A stretch of DNA of 64,000 nucleotides from Gamsiella multidivaricata. Taxonomy: Eukaryota > Mortierellomycota > Mortierellomycetes > Mortierellales > Mortierellaceae. Made by a program: the position numbers and the translations under genes. A model generated the notes under the pieces. That model saw nothing but the letters and a program-made list of their open reading frames with translations, was not told the DNA's origin and did no database searches. Shown piece after piece: positions 46,601-56,789 of the stretch (positions within the stretch are counted from its first letter, which is position 1; the number at the start of each line of letters is the position of its first letter). The DNA lies in the NCBI RefSeq assembly GCF_025024155.1, contig NW_026251713.1:558001-622000 (forward strand), in the 5' to 3' direction.

Positions 46601-47678
46601 GCAACGGTACCAGGATGCATGCGTGGAAGACGGGGGAAACGGCGAGATATGTGTGGAATGGTGGGACAATCGTCAACATGCTGGTTAATCAGATCGGCCT
46701 TCTATGTCATTTCTTTGTAAATTGATATGACATTTATGATGCGCGCGCTTCCTCCCTTCCCTTCCCCCCCTATTCATCGCACGCTTTCAGAATACTCTGC
46801 AGCACACACGCTTCTCCGTCGTATACTTTACCACGGACTGATCGATATTGTATCCAATTCATTAGGACATTTCATTCAACCCATCAAAAATGAACACCAT
46901 TCAACATGCACGCGCGCGCGTCTCCCCCCCAATAAAACAGTTGTTTCCCATTACAAATGGAAACGCTGTTATTTTGTTCTTATCAATTAGTAAAAGTGGC
47001 AAGGGTTCGTATTTTTGATCATGGTTATCCTTCATTGGAGATAGACTATCTCTTGATCTTTCTGCATGTTCTGAACATCAGAAATACGTCCCGATCGCGA
47101 TCTGAGTAATACAAAGGAGATCTTTCATAGCCTTACCGAGAATTCGATCCACGCTGTATCACCCTCCTCATCCATAGCAGCGCAAACCCTCCTCCCCCCT
47201 CCCCCCTTGACAAGACGGACCGATGTATAACATGATGAGCGTGCATCATACCTTCAAAAAGAACAAGTACTGTAGAGGACACTGTGAGGGGAGTGCACCT
47301 GGGCGAAGGGTCCCGAAAAAAATTCCGCGCGCCGTCAGGTCAGTGTACAGCAGGCCACGTCTACCAAGGAGACGCGCCGCCACGTATCTAGAGTGTCCTT
47401 GCCCCAAGTACTACAGATACGCAATGTACATCCAGAATGATTTGTTATCGATTATGTAGGCTTCCTAGCAGCAAAAAAAAAAAAAAAAAAAAGGTTCTTG
47501 TAGTCGTCAAAGGTTCTAAAAAAATATACGCTGAAGGATTGATCATGTAGGTTTCCTAGTTGAAGGATCGATTGCGTTGTTTCTACTAGTAATCCAAAAA
47601 CACGCGTTGAACGATGGAAAGGCATAGTTAACTTTAGTAACAAAAAATACGCCTAGACGTTCATCCAACTATGGCGCA
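43686..47678. other. 4-kb gene-poor intergenic region
   Basis: No gene supported on either strand. Open frames stay under about 105 codons and lack motifs. It contains a GTT repeat (44289-44309), a GA-rich patch (44595-44660), a T tract near 46460 and an A run at about 47472-47491. No transposon-like terminal repeats were recognised. Confidence 0.5.
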
Positions 47679-47710
47679 CCCCCCCCCCCCCCAAAAAAAA
47701 AAAAAAAAAA
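47679..47710. repeat. C14-A18 homopolymer pair downstream of NAT gene
   Basis: Fourteen C then eighteen A on the plus strand, ending 16 bases short of the NAT stop codon on the minus strand; it reads as a T-run then a G-run just past the gene. Confidence 0.8.
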
Positions 47711-47726
47711 TGAAGGCGTCGATCTC

Positions 47727-48761
47727 CTAGTCCTCCTTGACGAGTACAGCATCCTTCTCGTATCCCTCAATCCCAAAATATTTTTTAAAACACTCTCTCT
47801 GTTCCTCCTCATCCTCAAGCTGCATCACCTCCACCAACCTCTCCTTCTCCGACCCTTGCTCACGCTCCTCCATCGTCAACGTCAATCCTTGCAGCGTCAC
47901 CTGCCCAGCCCCATCGTTCCGAGGCATCGTCGCAAACGGTTCTGGAGGGCTGGTCGAAGACGGCGACATGGACATGTAATAATGAATATTCGCGATCTGT
48001 GCAGGGTCCGCAGCCTTTGCGGCGAAGGTATAGTACGGGAACCAGATTCGTGATCCAGGGAAGCGAACAGAGAGATTCCAGCGATCACCACTACCGCCGG
48101 CAGGGGAAATACGGAAGCGTTTGCCCATCACACCTTGGTATTCCGTACCAACCAAAGAAAACGATGACGATAAGGCGATCGGCTCGAGAATCGAGTACTT
48201 GGCAAGGCCCACGTCTACGAGGTATTCCTCCCGGTCGCTGCCATTAGTTGGTAGAAGACTGACCAACAGCATCTGATGTGTCTCCCACCCGGACTCATCA
48301 CTCGAAAACGTCTCGGTCTCTCGGATTTGATCCTCGGTCAAGGCTCCGGCACGCTCGCTCGCGAGTCGTTCAGACAAGACTTCGAATCCGCATACGATCC
48401 TCGCAGTGACCCTCACAACTGAGAACCCAAGCGCTTGGAGTGCTGCGCCTAGAAGACAATTGAGTTCGAGACAATAGCCACCCCGGCAATGGAGGATCAA
48501 TTTCTGGACTAGGGATTCGTTCGAGAGATCGAAAGGTGGTGATACGAATGAGGGCCCGGGAATTGTGGTGTCTGTGGTGTGCACGGGGCGCCAGTGCAGG
48601 GAGAGGTTCTCGTAGGGAATGGAGAGGAGCTGGTGCTTTTGGATTTGCCGCAACAGGTTGAGGGTGGGTCCTTGGGGTTGGAGCCCTGGGGCCTGTACGG
48701 GGCCAGTAGTAGCCAAGCCGACGCGTTTGAGATAGCTTTGCAGGTCGCTTTGAGAGAGCAT
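47727..48761 (-). CDS. Arylamine N-acetyltransferase (NAT family)
   Basis: Predicted 344-aa single-exon acetyl-CoA-dependent acetyltransferase of arylamines. The thiol-protease-like triad is present: Cys97 in RGGYCLELN, His in WETHQMLLV and Asp in EYLVDVG. The N-terminal SIPYENLSLHW is also a family block. Length is above the bacterial average (~280) owing to polar insertions and an acidic C-terminus. Lack of introns contrasts with most neighbours. In fungi NATs can detoxify plant or xenobiotic amines, but the substrate here is unknown. TATAAAAAG lies about 75 bp upstream (48841-48833). Confidence 0.94.
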   Translation of the reverse strand: MLSQSDLQSYLKRVGLATTGPVQAPGLQPQGPTLNLLRQIQKHQLLSIPYENLSLHWRPVHTTDTTIPGPSFVSPPFDLSNESLVQKLILHCRGGYCLELNCLLGAALQALGFSVVRVTARIVCGFEVLSERLASERAGALTEDQIRETETFSSDESGWETHQMLLVSLLPTNGSDREEYLVDVGLAKYSILEPIALSSSFSLVGTEYQGVMGKRFRISPAGGSGDRWNLSVRFPGSRIWFPYYTFAAKAADPAQIANIHYYMSMSPSSTSPPEPFATMPRNDGAGQVTLQGLTLTMEEREQGSEKERLVEVMQLEDEEEQRECFKKYFGIEGYEKDAVLVKED

Positions 48762-48832
48762 GGTTGCGTAAGAGAGAGAGAAGCGGCAGATGATGATAAT
48801 GGAGAAGTGGCCCCAGGGCCGCCAGATGAGTT

Positions 48833-48841
48833 CTTTTTATA
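48833..48841 (-). promoter_or_regulatory. TATA-like element of NAT gene
   Basis: TATAAAAAG on the minus strand, 72-80 bp upstream of the NAT start codon, within the 309-bp divergent spacer shared with the P-loop gene. Confidence 0.5.
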
Positions 48842-49070
48842 ATTAGAAGAACCATCGATCGCAGCCGTTTAGAGCAGCGGAGCGGTTAGTACAAGAAGGA
48901 GCCCAGCACCACGACCTCCTATGCCGTAGACGAAATAAAAGTCGTGACCGCGGCAACTTTTAATTTTTTTTTTCTGAGAAACCCTGGCGACGATCCCAAG
49001 ATCAGATCCCATTCCCCTCATCAGACCTCAACCAGCTCATCCCACGACGTTCATCGCACGACCAGAAAGA

Positions 49071-50227
49071 ATGGCGCCCCCAAAGAAGGAAAAGATGCCG
49101 AGCATGAAGGAGCTGCAGGACCTCCTTGCCGCGCTGGACGCCGAGGGCGGCCTCTCCATCGGAGGAGGCGAAGAAGGTATATATCGGATACACCTTTTTT
49201 TTTGCAATGGGGCGACTGATTATTGCACAGAAGTTAACCAAGTAAACGCGCGCGTTCGCTCTTATTTCCCACGGTAGACTCCACGAACCTAGACGATCTC
49301 TATGAGGACTCGTACTTCCACGCGATCCTCCACAACACCGTCACCCAGGACACTCTCACCCTCGAGCCCACCACCACCGCCCCACCAACAACGACCTCGC
49401 CGTCTGACCATGATCAGGGTCAGGAACGCTCTCAGCAGACCTCAGCACCATCGTTCCAAGTCCTCACCCTCCCTCCGGAACGCTCCTGGGGTGACGATCA
49501 CGAATCCCTCGGCCCAAGGCTCCTGATCCGCCCCGGATATGCTGTCGTCCTCTCTGCACTTGAACAACAACCTTGCCAATCCCAATCCATCTTCATGGCC
49601 ACCGCATCTCCAGGGATGGGTAAATCCTGTCTAGCCTACTATCTTGTCCATAAGCTCTTCCAAACCGGACACGACGTCGTCATCAGCGACCCCATGTTCA
49701 CGAACGCCTTTATCAACAGGGAGTACTATTCGTCTTACTCGCCTCACCTGGAGAAACACTCCATCATCTCAAAAGCCATCTCGACACCGTCGTCTTCGGA
49801 AGGTACTACAAAGCCTCTGTGGTGGGTCTGCGACGATGGCTTCCTACCGATCAAGGGCACCCGATGCAATGTCCTCATCACCTCCGCGACTACACAATCC
49901 GCCAAGGACTCTGAGACTGTCACCAAGAAGAACAAGTTGGTCACGCCGATCCAGTTCCAGATCCCAAAGTGGTCTCTGGACGAGATCAAGGCTGGCATGA
50001 TCGTTTCCCTGTCGACTTTAGATGCAGGAATGGGGTTGACGGATTTCAAAATCACAAAGGAGCAAGAACCCGTACTGGAAGGACTCTTTCAAAAGTTCAA
50101 GGGGAATCCTCGAAAGATCTTTTCATGGGTCAAATCCAATTGGGTCGTGGCCGAGGAGACCAGTGCAGCTAGCGGACCAAACTCTGGGAAGCGCAAGGCT
50201 AAGTCCAGCAAAGCAAAGAAGATGTGA
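49071..50227 (+). CDS. P-loop ATPase-like protein, unrecognised subfamily
   Basis: Predicted 351 aa from exons 49071-49176 and 49278-50227. The N-terminus is Lys/Met-rich and mildly helical, followed by a Thr/Pro/Ser-rich stretch. The nucleotide-binding core starts with the Walker A ASPGMGKSCLAYYLVHKL (aa ~140-157). Further on is WWVCDDGF, a candidate Walker B. The C-terminus is basic with a nuclear-localisation-like KRKAKSSKAKK. The SPGxGKS followed by a Leu/Tyr-rich helix resembles ATPase modules found in Crinkler- and RHS-type proteins of fungi and oomycetes. That link is by memory of the motif, not by search. It diverges from NAT (309 bp) and converges on the J-domain gene (214 bp). Confidence 0.7.
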
Positions 50228-50441
50228 ACTGGTTTTTTTAGGGCTATTATTGTAAAATATTTAATACATTTTGACATAACATTAAATTTTATTGCGAGTA
50301 TAATTATATATGTTTTTCTTTTTTTCTTTTTCTTTTCTTTCTTTTTTTTAAACCATCAAAGTGCTGAGGGGATGTGGAGTGAAAGTAAAGGTCGAAATGG
50401 GAGTGAGGTTTGGGAGTGGAGACTGATTGGATATTTTGTTC

Positions 50442-52603
50442 TCACGTCTGAGCACTGATGTTATTCGATCGACGTCCAAATCTCCTCGACGAAGGAGGAC
50501 TAACCGAGGTAGCACTACCGTTCTCGATCCTCATATTAGGCGACACCAACCGAACCTGTGCTCCCTCGCGATCGACCATATCGTCATCACCCACACCGCT
50601 CGCAAGCAGCATGCAGGGCAGACAGCATCCCGAACAGCACAACAGGATCGAAAGCACGATGAACACCGGGATCAGCACCCGTGCGACCGAATAACTGTAC
50701 CCATCCAGTCTCGCCGCCAACAATCCGATCAAAGCATACGACAGCGATCCAACAATCAAGAACACAACTCCTCCGGCGATCGTGAGCGACTGTCCCTGCT
50801 GTTTCATCTCCATGTTCTGCATCTGCGAAAACTCTCTGTATCCAAAGAGGAGCTGGAAAAAGTACTTCACGCCGACCAAGTACAGCGGAATAAACACGAT
50901 CCCCCACGAGCATGTGATCCTGTCGTCAATCCGGAGCATGATCAAAATCGCCAGTGCCAGACGCGTAATCTTCCACCAGAGAGCCTCAAAGACGATCTTC
51001 GCCTTCTTTGCCGCCGAGATTTCTGCATCCGCTAGCACCTTCATCGTCAGAGCCAGCCGAATGATCGCGAACAAGAAAAAGATGCCCTCGAAGACGAAAT
51101 AGGGTGCAAAGACTGCCGGTCCAGAGATACTGCTCGGGTCGTTCGCCTTCTTGACAATCAACACCTGGAACGCCGTCAACAAGAGGATGATCAACAGTGC
51201 GAACGTCGTCCCAAAAATCCGCTGGCGCTTCTTTTCCTGCAACTTCTTTGCCCTGCGCTCCTCCTGTGCCATTGGTGTGGCGTCGCCATCCTCGTGTTCG
51301 TGGTCATCCTCCTGTTCCGGATCCTCTGGCTGAAGACCACGGCTGATGGTGATCGCGGCCAAGATCAGATCCAGAATCCAGAGTGGGATGAAGACGACGT
51401 AGTAGTTCCAGTTGACCTTGCCATCGACGCGGACGGAGAGGAAGCTGAAGAAGATGATGGCGAGGGTCAAGAGGACGGAGAGGGCGAGGAAGAGGGAGCA
51501 GAGAAGACTTTCGATCTCCATCAATTGTGCTCCAATCTCCGTGCCAGCCATTTGAACGCCCATCATGCCGTACTTGTCATAGACCTGTCGTTTTTTTGGG
51601 TCAGCTATTTTTTTTTTTTTTTTTTTTTTGATGATAAAGGTTGCATTGCATGATAATTAGATTCCGCAATAACATCCGCAATTAATCTAATGAGAGAAGT
51701 AGACGAGCAAACAAGCGTTTTTTTTTTTTTTTTTGCTCACTGGCACAAACAAACAATAATAACAACGGTTTGCTCAAAGTGAGCCATTCCATGCCATGCC
51801 GTGTATCTTTTTCTTTTTTGTTCAACGCTTTTTTTTTGTCCTCCTTTCCGCGTGTCAACGAATAAACCGAGCAAAAAAAAAAAGCAAGCAGGCGAAACCC
51901 CCTGAAGGTTGAACATACCGAGGACTTCATATGCGGCAGCAATCTCTCGGAACTAACATCCCGTCAAGAAAACAAGGAGTGAAAAAAAGAAAAAAAAATG
52001 GACGATTAGATACTCGGCCTCGTGTCCCATGACAGCCCACCCATGTGTCATCTGTCTCGTTCTTTCTGATATGCAAGTGTGATGTACCCTTTGTTCATGG
52101 TCAGGGACTTCGGCTGCGTTGACTTTATCGGGATGGTATCGCAAGGCGAGCCGCCTAAGTGAATATATTCAGAGTCGCAGAAAGAATGGTGAGGAAGTTG
52201 GGTTACAATCAATTGCTCACTTGCTTCGCTTGCAGTCTTCTTTGCTGCTTTCTTTTTAAAGACAAGGCGTAGTGGTCGTGTAATTGTCCACCCCGTCCCT
52301 CCCCTCCCCTCCATCCCCGGGAAGGGACAGGGTCGAATCCGGTTCTGTTCGGTAGGTTCCTGCCTTGACTGGCCAGTGCTGGTGGCACCCCTCCTTCTTG
52401 GTGCTGATGTTTTATGGATAGTGTGTTGTCCCTGAGGCGCTGCATGGAATCGGCTGAGTCCGTGTGTTTCTGGCTTCAGGCATAGGTGTAGGAGTCGGTG
52501 TAGGATGACGATGTGTGTACCTGTATGCCTTTTTAATTTCGTCCTGGGTAGCGGTTTTTGGCACACCCAGGGCCTCGTACAAGTGGACCGTGTTGCGATC
52601 CAT
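50442..52603 (-). CDS. J-domain protein fused to TMEM185-like multi-span membrane domain
   Basis: Predicted 448-aa membrane co-chaperone-like protein. Minus-strand exons are 52603-52521, 52154-52088, 51952-51919 and 51604-50442. The first three and a half exons encode a J domain: LYEALGVPKTATQDEIKKAYR, then RYHPDKVN with His-Pro-Asp at aa 35-37, EIAAAYEVL and ADPKKRQVYDKYG. The HPD tripeptide is what stimulates Hsp70 ATPase. The rest is a membrane domain with about seven hydrophobic segments. NWNYYVVFIPLWILDLI matches the TMEM185 (Fragile-X-F) family. An acidic, then basic, cytosolic loop (aa ~170-200) is present. Intron 1 is long (366 nt). Membrane location and Hsp70 partner are inferred. 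Confidence 0.85.
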
Positions 52604-54949
52604 CCTGCAAAGTGCTTTGATTTCAAGGTGGGATGTCGATCAGAGTGGATGAGGACGAGGGAAGGAGAGGAAGGAGTGGATGTGGGAGTGGATGGGGATG
52701 GTGGATGCGAGGGAGAGGGGGTGGAGTGAGGCGATGGGGGCAGTGCGAGCAGTGCGATGAAAAGAAGGATGCAGTGGTGAGAGGTGTGAGAGAGGAGGAG
52801 TGAGGAGGGCTGAAGTAATAGCGTATGCTGATGTAGTCTATGTGGAGGTAAAAATACTCAAGTACACAAGTACACAAGAAATTACATCGTCTCCGTCATT
52901 GGCTGAGAGTCAAAAGTCGTCATGTCACTCTGCGGCCATATTCCGCCCTCCTCCTCGTCTTTTTTTCCTTATTTCCTTTTTTCCTTTTTTCCTCGCGCGG
53001 GAAACGCCCGTCGTCACAGGCACATCCCACCGCTGGCCTGTGCCATTGTGGCCCAACCATCCACAGCACAGCACAGCACAGCACAGCGCAGCGTTCGAAA
53101 CCCGTCCTGGAACAACGCGCACAGACATGGCCGCCGTTTCCTGGGGACGGACAGCCCTCAATCTGGAAACGGGCAGCCCCCAGTCTGGAGGCAGGACAAC
53201 ACGCGCAATCCTCACACGCATCTACACGCTCCGACCGATCTCATCCTCCATCTCATTCCATACTCCTTCCCTTTCCTTTCCGTATAGATATCCCACTTTG
53301 CATCATATTCCCGCTCTTTCTCTTCCTTCTCATCCTCGGGAATGTCTATGCCAAAAGAAAAACCTAGTGCATTCCGCGACAGTCTCGTATCACTTCCCCC
53401 CAAAACATCATTTCATAGCATTATCTCTCTCTCTCTCTCTTTCGAGAGTTTCAAGAAAGAATAATCCGTGCCCTGCATGGGCCAAGCACATCCTAGCAGC
53501 CTATTTTACCGAAATTTCTCATTTCCCGATCGATCTTCAAAGAACTCAATGTACACCACACCACACCACAGCGTTTTGCAACATGAGGCATGGTCGTGGT
53601 CTCCCCCGACTATCTTGCATAATCCCCCCTGCAGACATCCTTGGTCCTCTTGAATAATAATAAACCCAGTGCAAAAAAATGTATAGACCCACCAACGATA
53701 GTTAGATTGTACAGGACAAAAAAAAAAAACTCCCCCAATACGAATGCTATCTCCCCGGCACTACAATGTCAATGAAGATTCCCTTGAGTTCAGATGGCAG
53801 GGTTTTACAGCGCGTTTCTGTCGTTTGTTTTGATGGATCTTCATCGCATATCGGAGCACGCCGTTGTCTTCTCAAGCACCAGTTTGCTTACACTAGCCAC
53901 GAGCGTTTTTCTCAAAAAAACCATTTCCTCATCCTTATCCTTATCCAAAATTTCGTCATCTCAAGATCTCAGCCTAGACACGACTTTCTACAAAACGGTG
54001 CATGGCATCGACTTTGCAGGCACCGATTTACTTATACCAGCCTTGAGCGTTTCTTCCTAAAGCGCGTTTTCAGAATTTGCTATTGCCGGTTATCAATTTC
54101 AAATGACCCTCAAACGTTACCAAGGCACGGCCAACCCTCTGTTTGTCATGTACTCGTTCATTATTCCGTTTTTTAGACCGCGACTGACGTAGGAAGAGGG
54201 AGCGACGCGAGGAGAGAATCGACCAACATATTCAAAAGGTAATGCGACGGAGACAGAAGACGCGTCAAACTGATTGTGTGCGCATGAATAAAAAGATTTG
54301 ACGCGATCTAACAGCCCTCAGGCTATCCGTCAAAAAGGTTTCACGTTCTTTGTAGGCAGTGCATGCATGCGTTGATGCCTATACAATCCGCACCTTTTGG
54401 CAACTCTCTTACCTTGCAATCCACCTTCATTTCACCAAAGCACACCTTTGATTTTATCAATTCTTCTCCTACGCATCCCCCGACTTTCCCAACAGAACCA
54501 TGCTACAATGCAAAGCCTGACTTTTATCCCTGACCCCGGATAGTATATGAAGGCTCAGAATGTCCTGCAGGCCCAGGCTCGACAGGTCCAGCACGCTTAG
54601 CACGCCTAGCTCGCGCTTTTTTTTTCTAAGCTGCCCCCCCCCCCCCCCCCCCCCCCCTCATCCTAGCGCCGCCATGACTACTATCACCGCCAGTTAGCAA
54701 GCGCTGGAGTTATCTCCAAGCTCTTGACATCCAAGGACGATGCCGCGGGGAGGCTCCCAAAGTGAAGAGGGGAGGGAGGATTATAGTGAGATGAAGGAGA
54801 TATGCCGTTTCGTTGCTCTCGTATTACACATTACTAACAGTTCAACTGTGGGTTGTAGGACTCCAATGAGAGCATTCTGCCTTTTTTTTTATATATACAT
54901 ATATTTTATTTTAAGCATTTTGTTGCTATATGATGAGCTGCCGATCTTC
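52604..54949. other. 2.3-kb intergenic region between dienelactone hydrolase and J-domain genes
   Basis: No gene supported. One long plus-strand frame (52800-53657) is compositionally poor and motif-free. Contains GACAGC/ACAGC repeats (53061-53090), a TC microsatellite (53424-53443), two diverged copies of an about 50-bp segment (53867-53920 and 54011-54061) and a 24-base C run (54634-54657). Confidence 0.5.
54634..54657. repeat. Poly-C tract (24 C)
   Basis: Uninterrupted run of 24 cytosines on the plus strand, the longest C run in the window. Confidence 0.95.
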
Positions 54950-56320
54950 TTACAGCTTGCTGCTCTCGTGGGCAACGGCTGCCTTTTCAAAGAACGAACC
55001 CAAGAGGTCCGCGGCCTCCAATCCAGCCTTGAACTGGTCCGGCTGGGTCCAGTCGCCACGTCCTAAATGTTTCACGAAAAAAAAAAAAACCCCCCTCGGT
55101 TGCGTTAGAACCAGACCTTCATTTCTTTTAGGAAAAAAAAAAATGAATTAAAAAAAAAAGTGCTGGCATTTGTCGTTGGCTGATCGACGCGTGTGAATGA
55201 ATACCTCCGGTCCAGCCGTGGTGCATGTTATCGAAACGCTTGTGGAAGGGCTCGATAGGGAAGCCCTTCTGCTTGTTGACCTCGATCAAAGGCAGCTAAA
55301 ATTCATTCACAAAACGATGTAATTTTTTTTTCCGGTTAAGTCCAAGGGTCCGGAATTTTCGTCACGTCAGAGTATGACAAATCTCGCTTCCCCCAACCCA
55401 AAAGGAAAGGTTTTCGTTCACACCCATTCATCCGGTTTTCCAATAACATTTAGCCCCGCTCCATCCTTCTTCGTCGGCTTTTTTTTTTTTTTTTGGTCGG
55501 AAACAACTTACCATGTCGGCCTCATCCTTCGACGCGAGAACAATCAAAGGCGCCTTTGAATCCTTGGTCGTCTCCACAGAAAAGAACGAAGGATGGGGTC
55601 CACCCGCCGCCAAGAACGTCGAGCCTTCTTCCGAAGCGGCCTTGACGCTCATCAACGCGCCCCAGCACTGTCCAAAGATCGAAACGGACGTGCATCCGTC
55701 CTTGTGCAGATCCTCAATGGCCGCCCGGATAATCTCGCCGATATGGTTCTTCTGGTAATCGCCGTTGGCGTGGATCCAGTCCATGACGTTAGGACCCATG
55801 GCCTCGGGTGGGATACCACCGTTCTTGAAGAAATCGGGAGCCGAGAGTTGGAAGCCGCCGTGGGACTCGGCGATGCGCTAGATAGTGTGGATAATGAGCA
55901 AGGTAGAAGGAGGAGGGGGGGAGGGGTTTTGGAATGGCATAGAAACATAGGGAAAAAAAAATTGTAATGGGCTGTGAGCAAAAGCGAACCGGGTCCACAG
56001 ATCCATTGAAGTTCTATGCTGGACTTGTCCGCCCGCCCCTCCTTTTTTTTTTTTTTTTTCGAGAAGACATCCATCGATACAATTTCCACTGTCCCTCAGA
56101 AAGAACAAGACAAACGTACGTCAAAGAACTGGTAGGTGGTAGGGTGGTAGCCAAAGATATCATAGATGGCGATCAAACCGCGCTTCGATTCCGTGGGTCC
56201 GGTGCGATAGGTCGTTCGTTTGTCGCCTGCGATTTCCTTCGTCAGCTCCACCTGCTTGCCCTTGTTGTGCCAGTGAGCCTCCGTTGGGGGGGTGTTGCAG
56301 CATGCGGCAGTCAAAGACAT
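54950..56320 (-). CDS. Dienelactone hydrolase family protein
   Basis: Predicted 256-aa alpha/beta hydrolase. Minus-strand exons are 56320-56120, 55877-55512, 55295-55205 and 55062-54950, all in phase. The DLH triad is visible: Cys138 in FGQCWGA, Asp185 in ASKDEADM and His215 in MHHGWTG. Enzymes of this family open lactone rings in aromatic (chlorocatechol-type) catabolism, but many fungal members act on other esters; the substrate is unknown. No signal peptide, so probably cytosolic. The exon 2 end and the exon 3 start flank poly-T/poly-A tracts. Confidence 0.93.
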
Positions 56321-56789
56321 CTTTTGTATCGGCTGTTGTGGTGATTGGAACGTGTGAAGCAGAGGAGGTGGAGAGAAGGTGGAGAGGAAGAAAAAGGAAA
56401 AAGAAAGAAAGGAAAAAAAAAAAAAAAGGGAAAAAGAAGATGGGGGTTTCTGAATAATTTATGCATTTGGGCAATAGGGTTCGCTTCTCTCATCTTCTTC
56501 GCCTCGCAGAAAAAAATAAAATAAATGACTATTTTTCTCCCAAGCGCGTCAGTCAGTTGGTGGGACAAGACGCGTGCATGGTCATCCTACTCATAACAGC
56601 TACGCGTCCATCGCTCTACAACCATAACCTCGTAGATCTAACGACGGTTGCCATGCGTCTCCTACCGCCACCCAACGTTTTCATCAGCATGCGCGTTTTT
56701 TTTTTTTTTTTTCTTACTGATGTTTTCTTTATTGTTCGCAGTTCAAAATAACTACATCCTCCTCGACCTCCCTCCCACTTCAGCCTTCC
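56321..56789. other. Spacer between carrier and dienelactone hydrolase genes
   Basis: Both neighbours are on the minus strand. Contains an A-rich tract (56388-56436) and a T-run at 56697-56712 that lies just past the carrier gene. No gene. Confidence 0.4.

Noticed and set aside
52800..53657. 285-codon plus-strand open frame
   Set aside because: Low-complexity Ser/Pro/His composition, no motif, and overlapping open frames in other phases; looks like GC-poor-stop chance.
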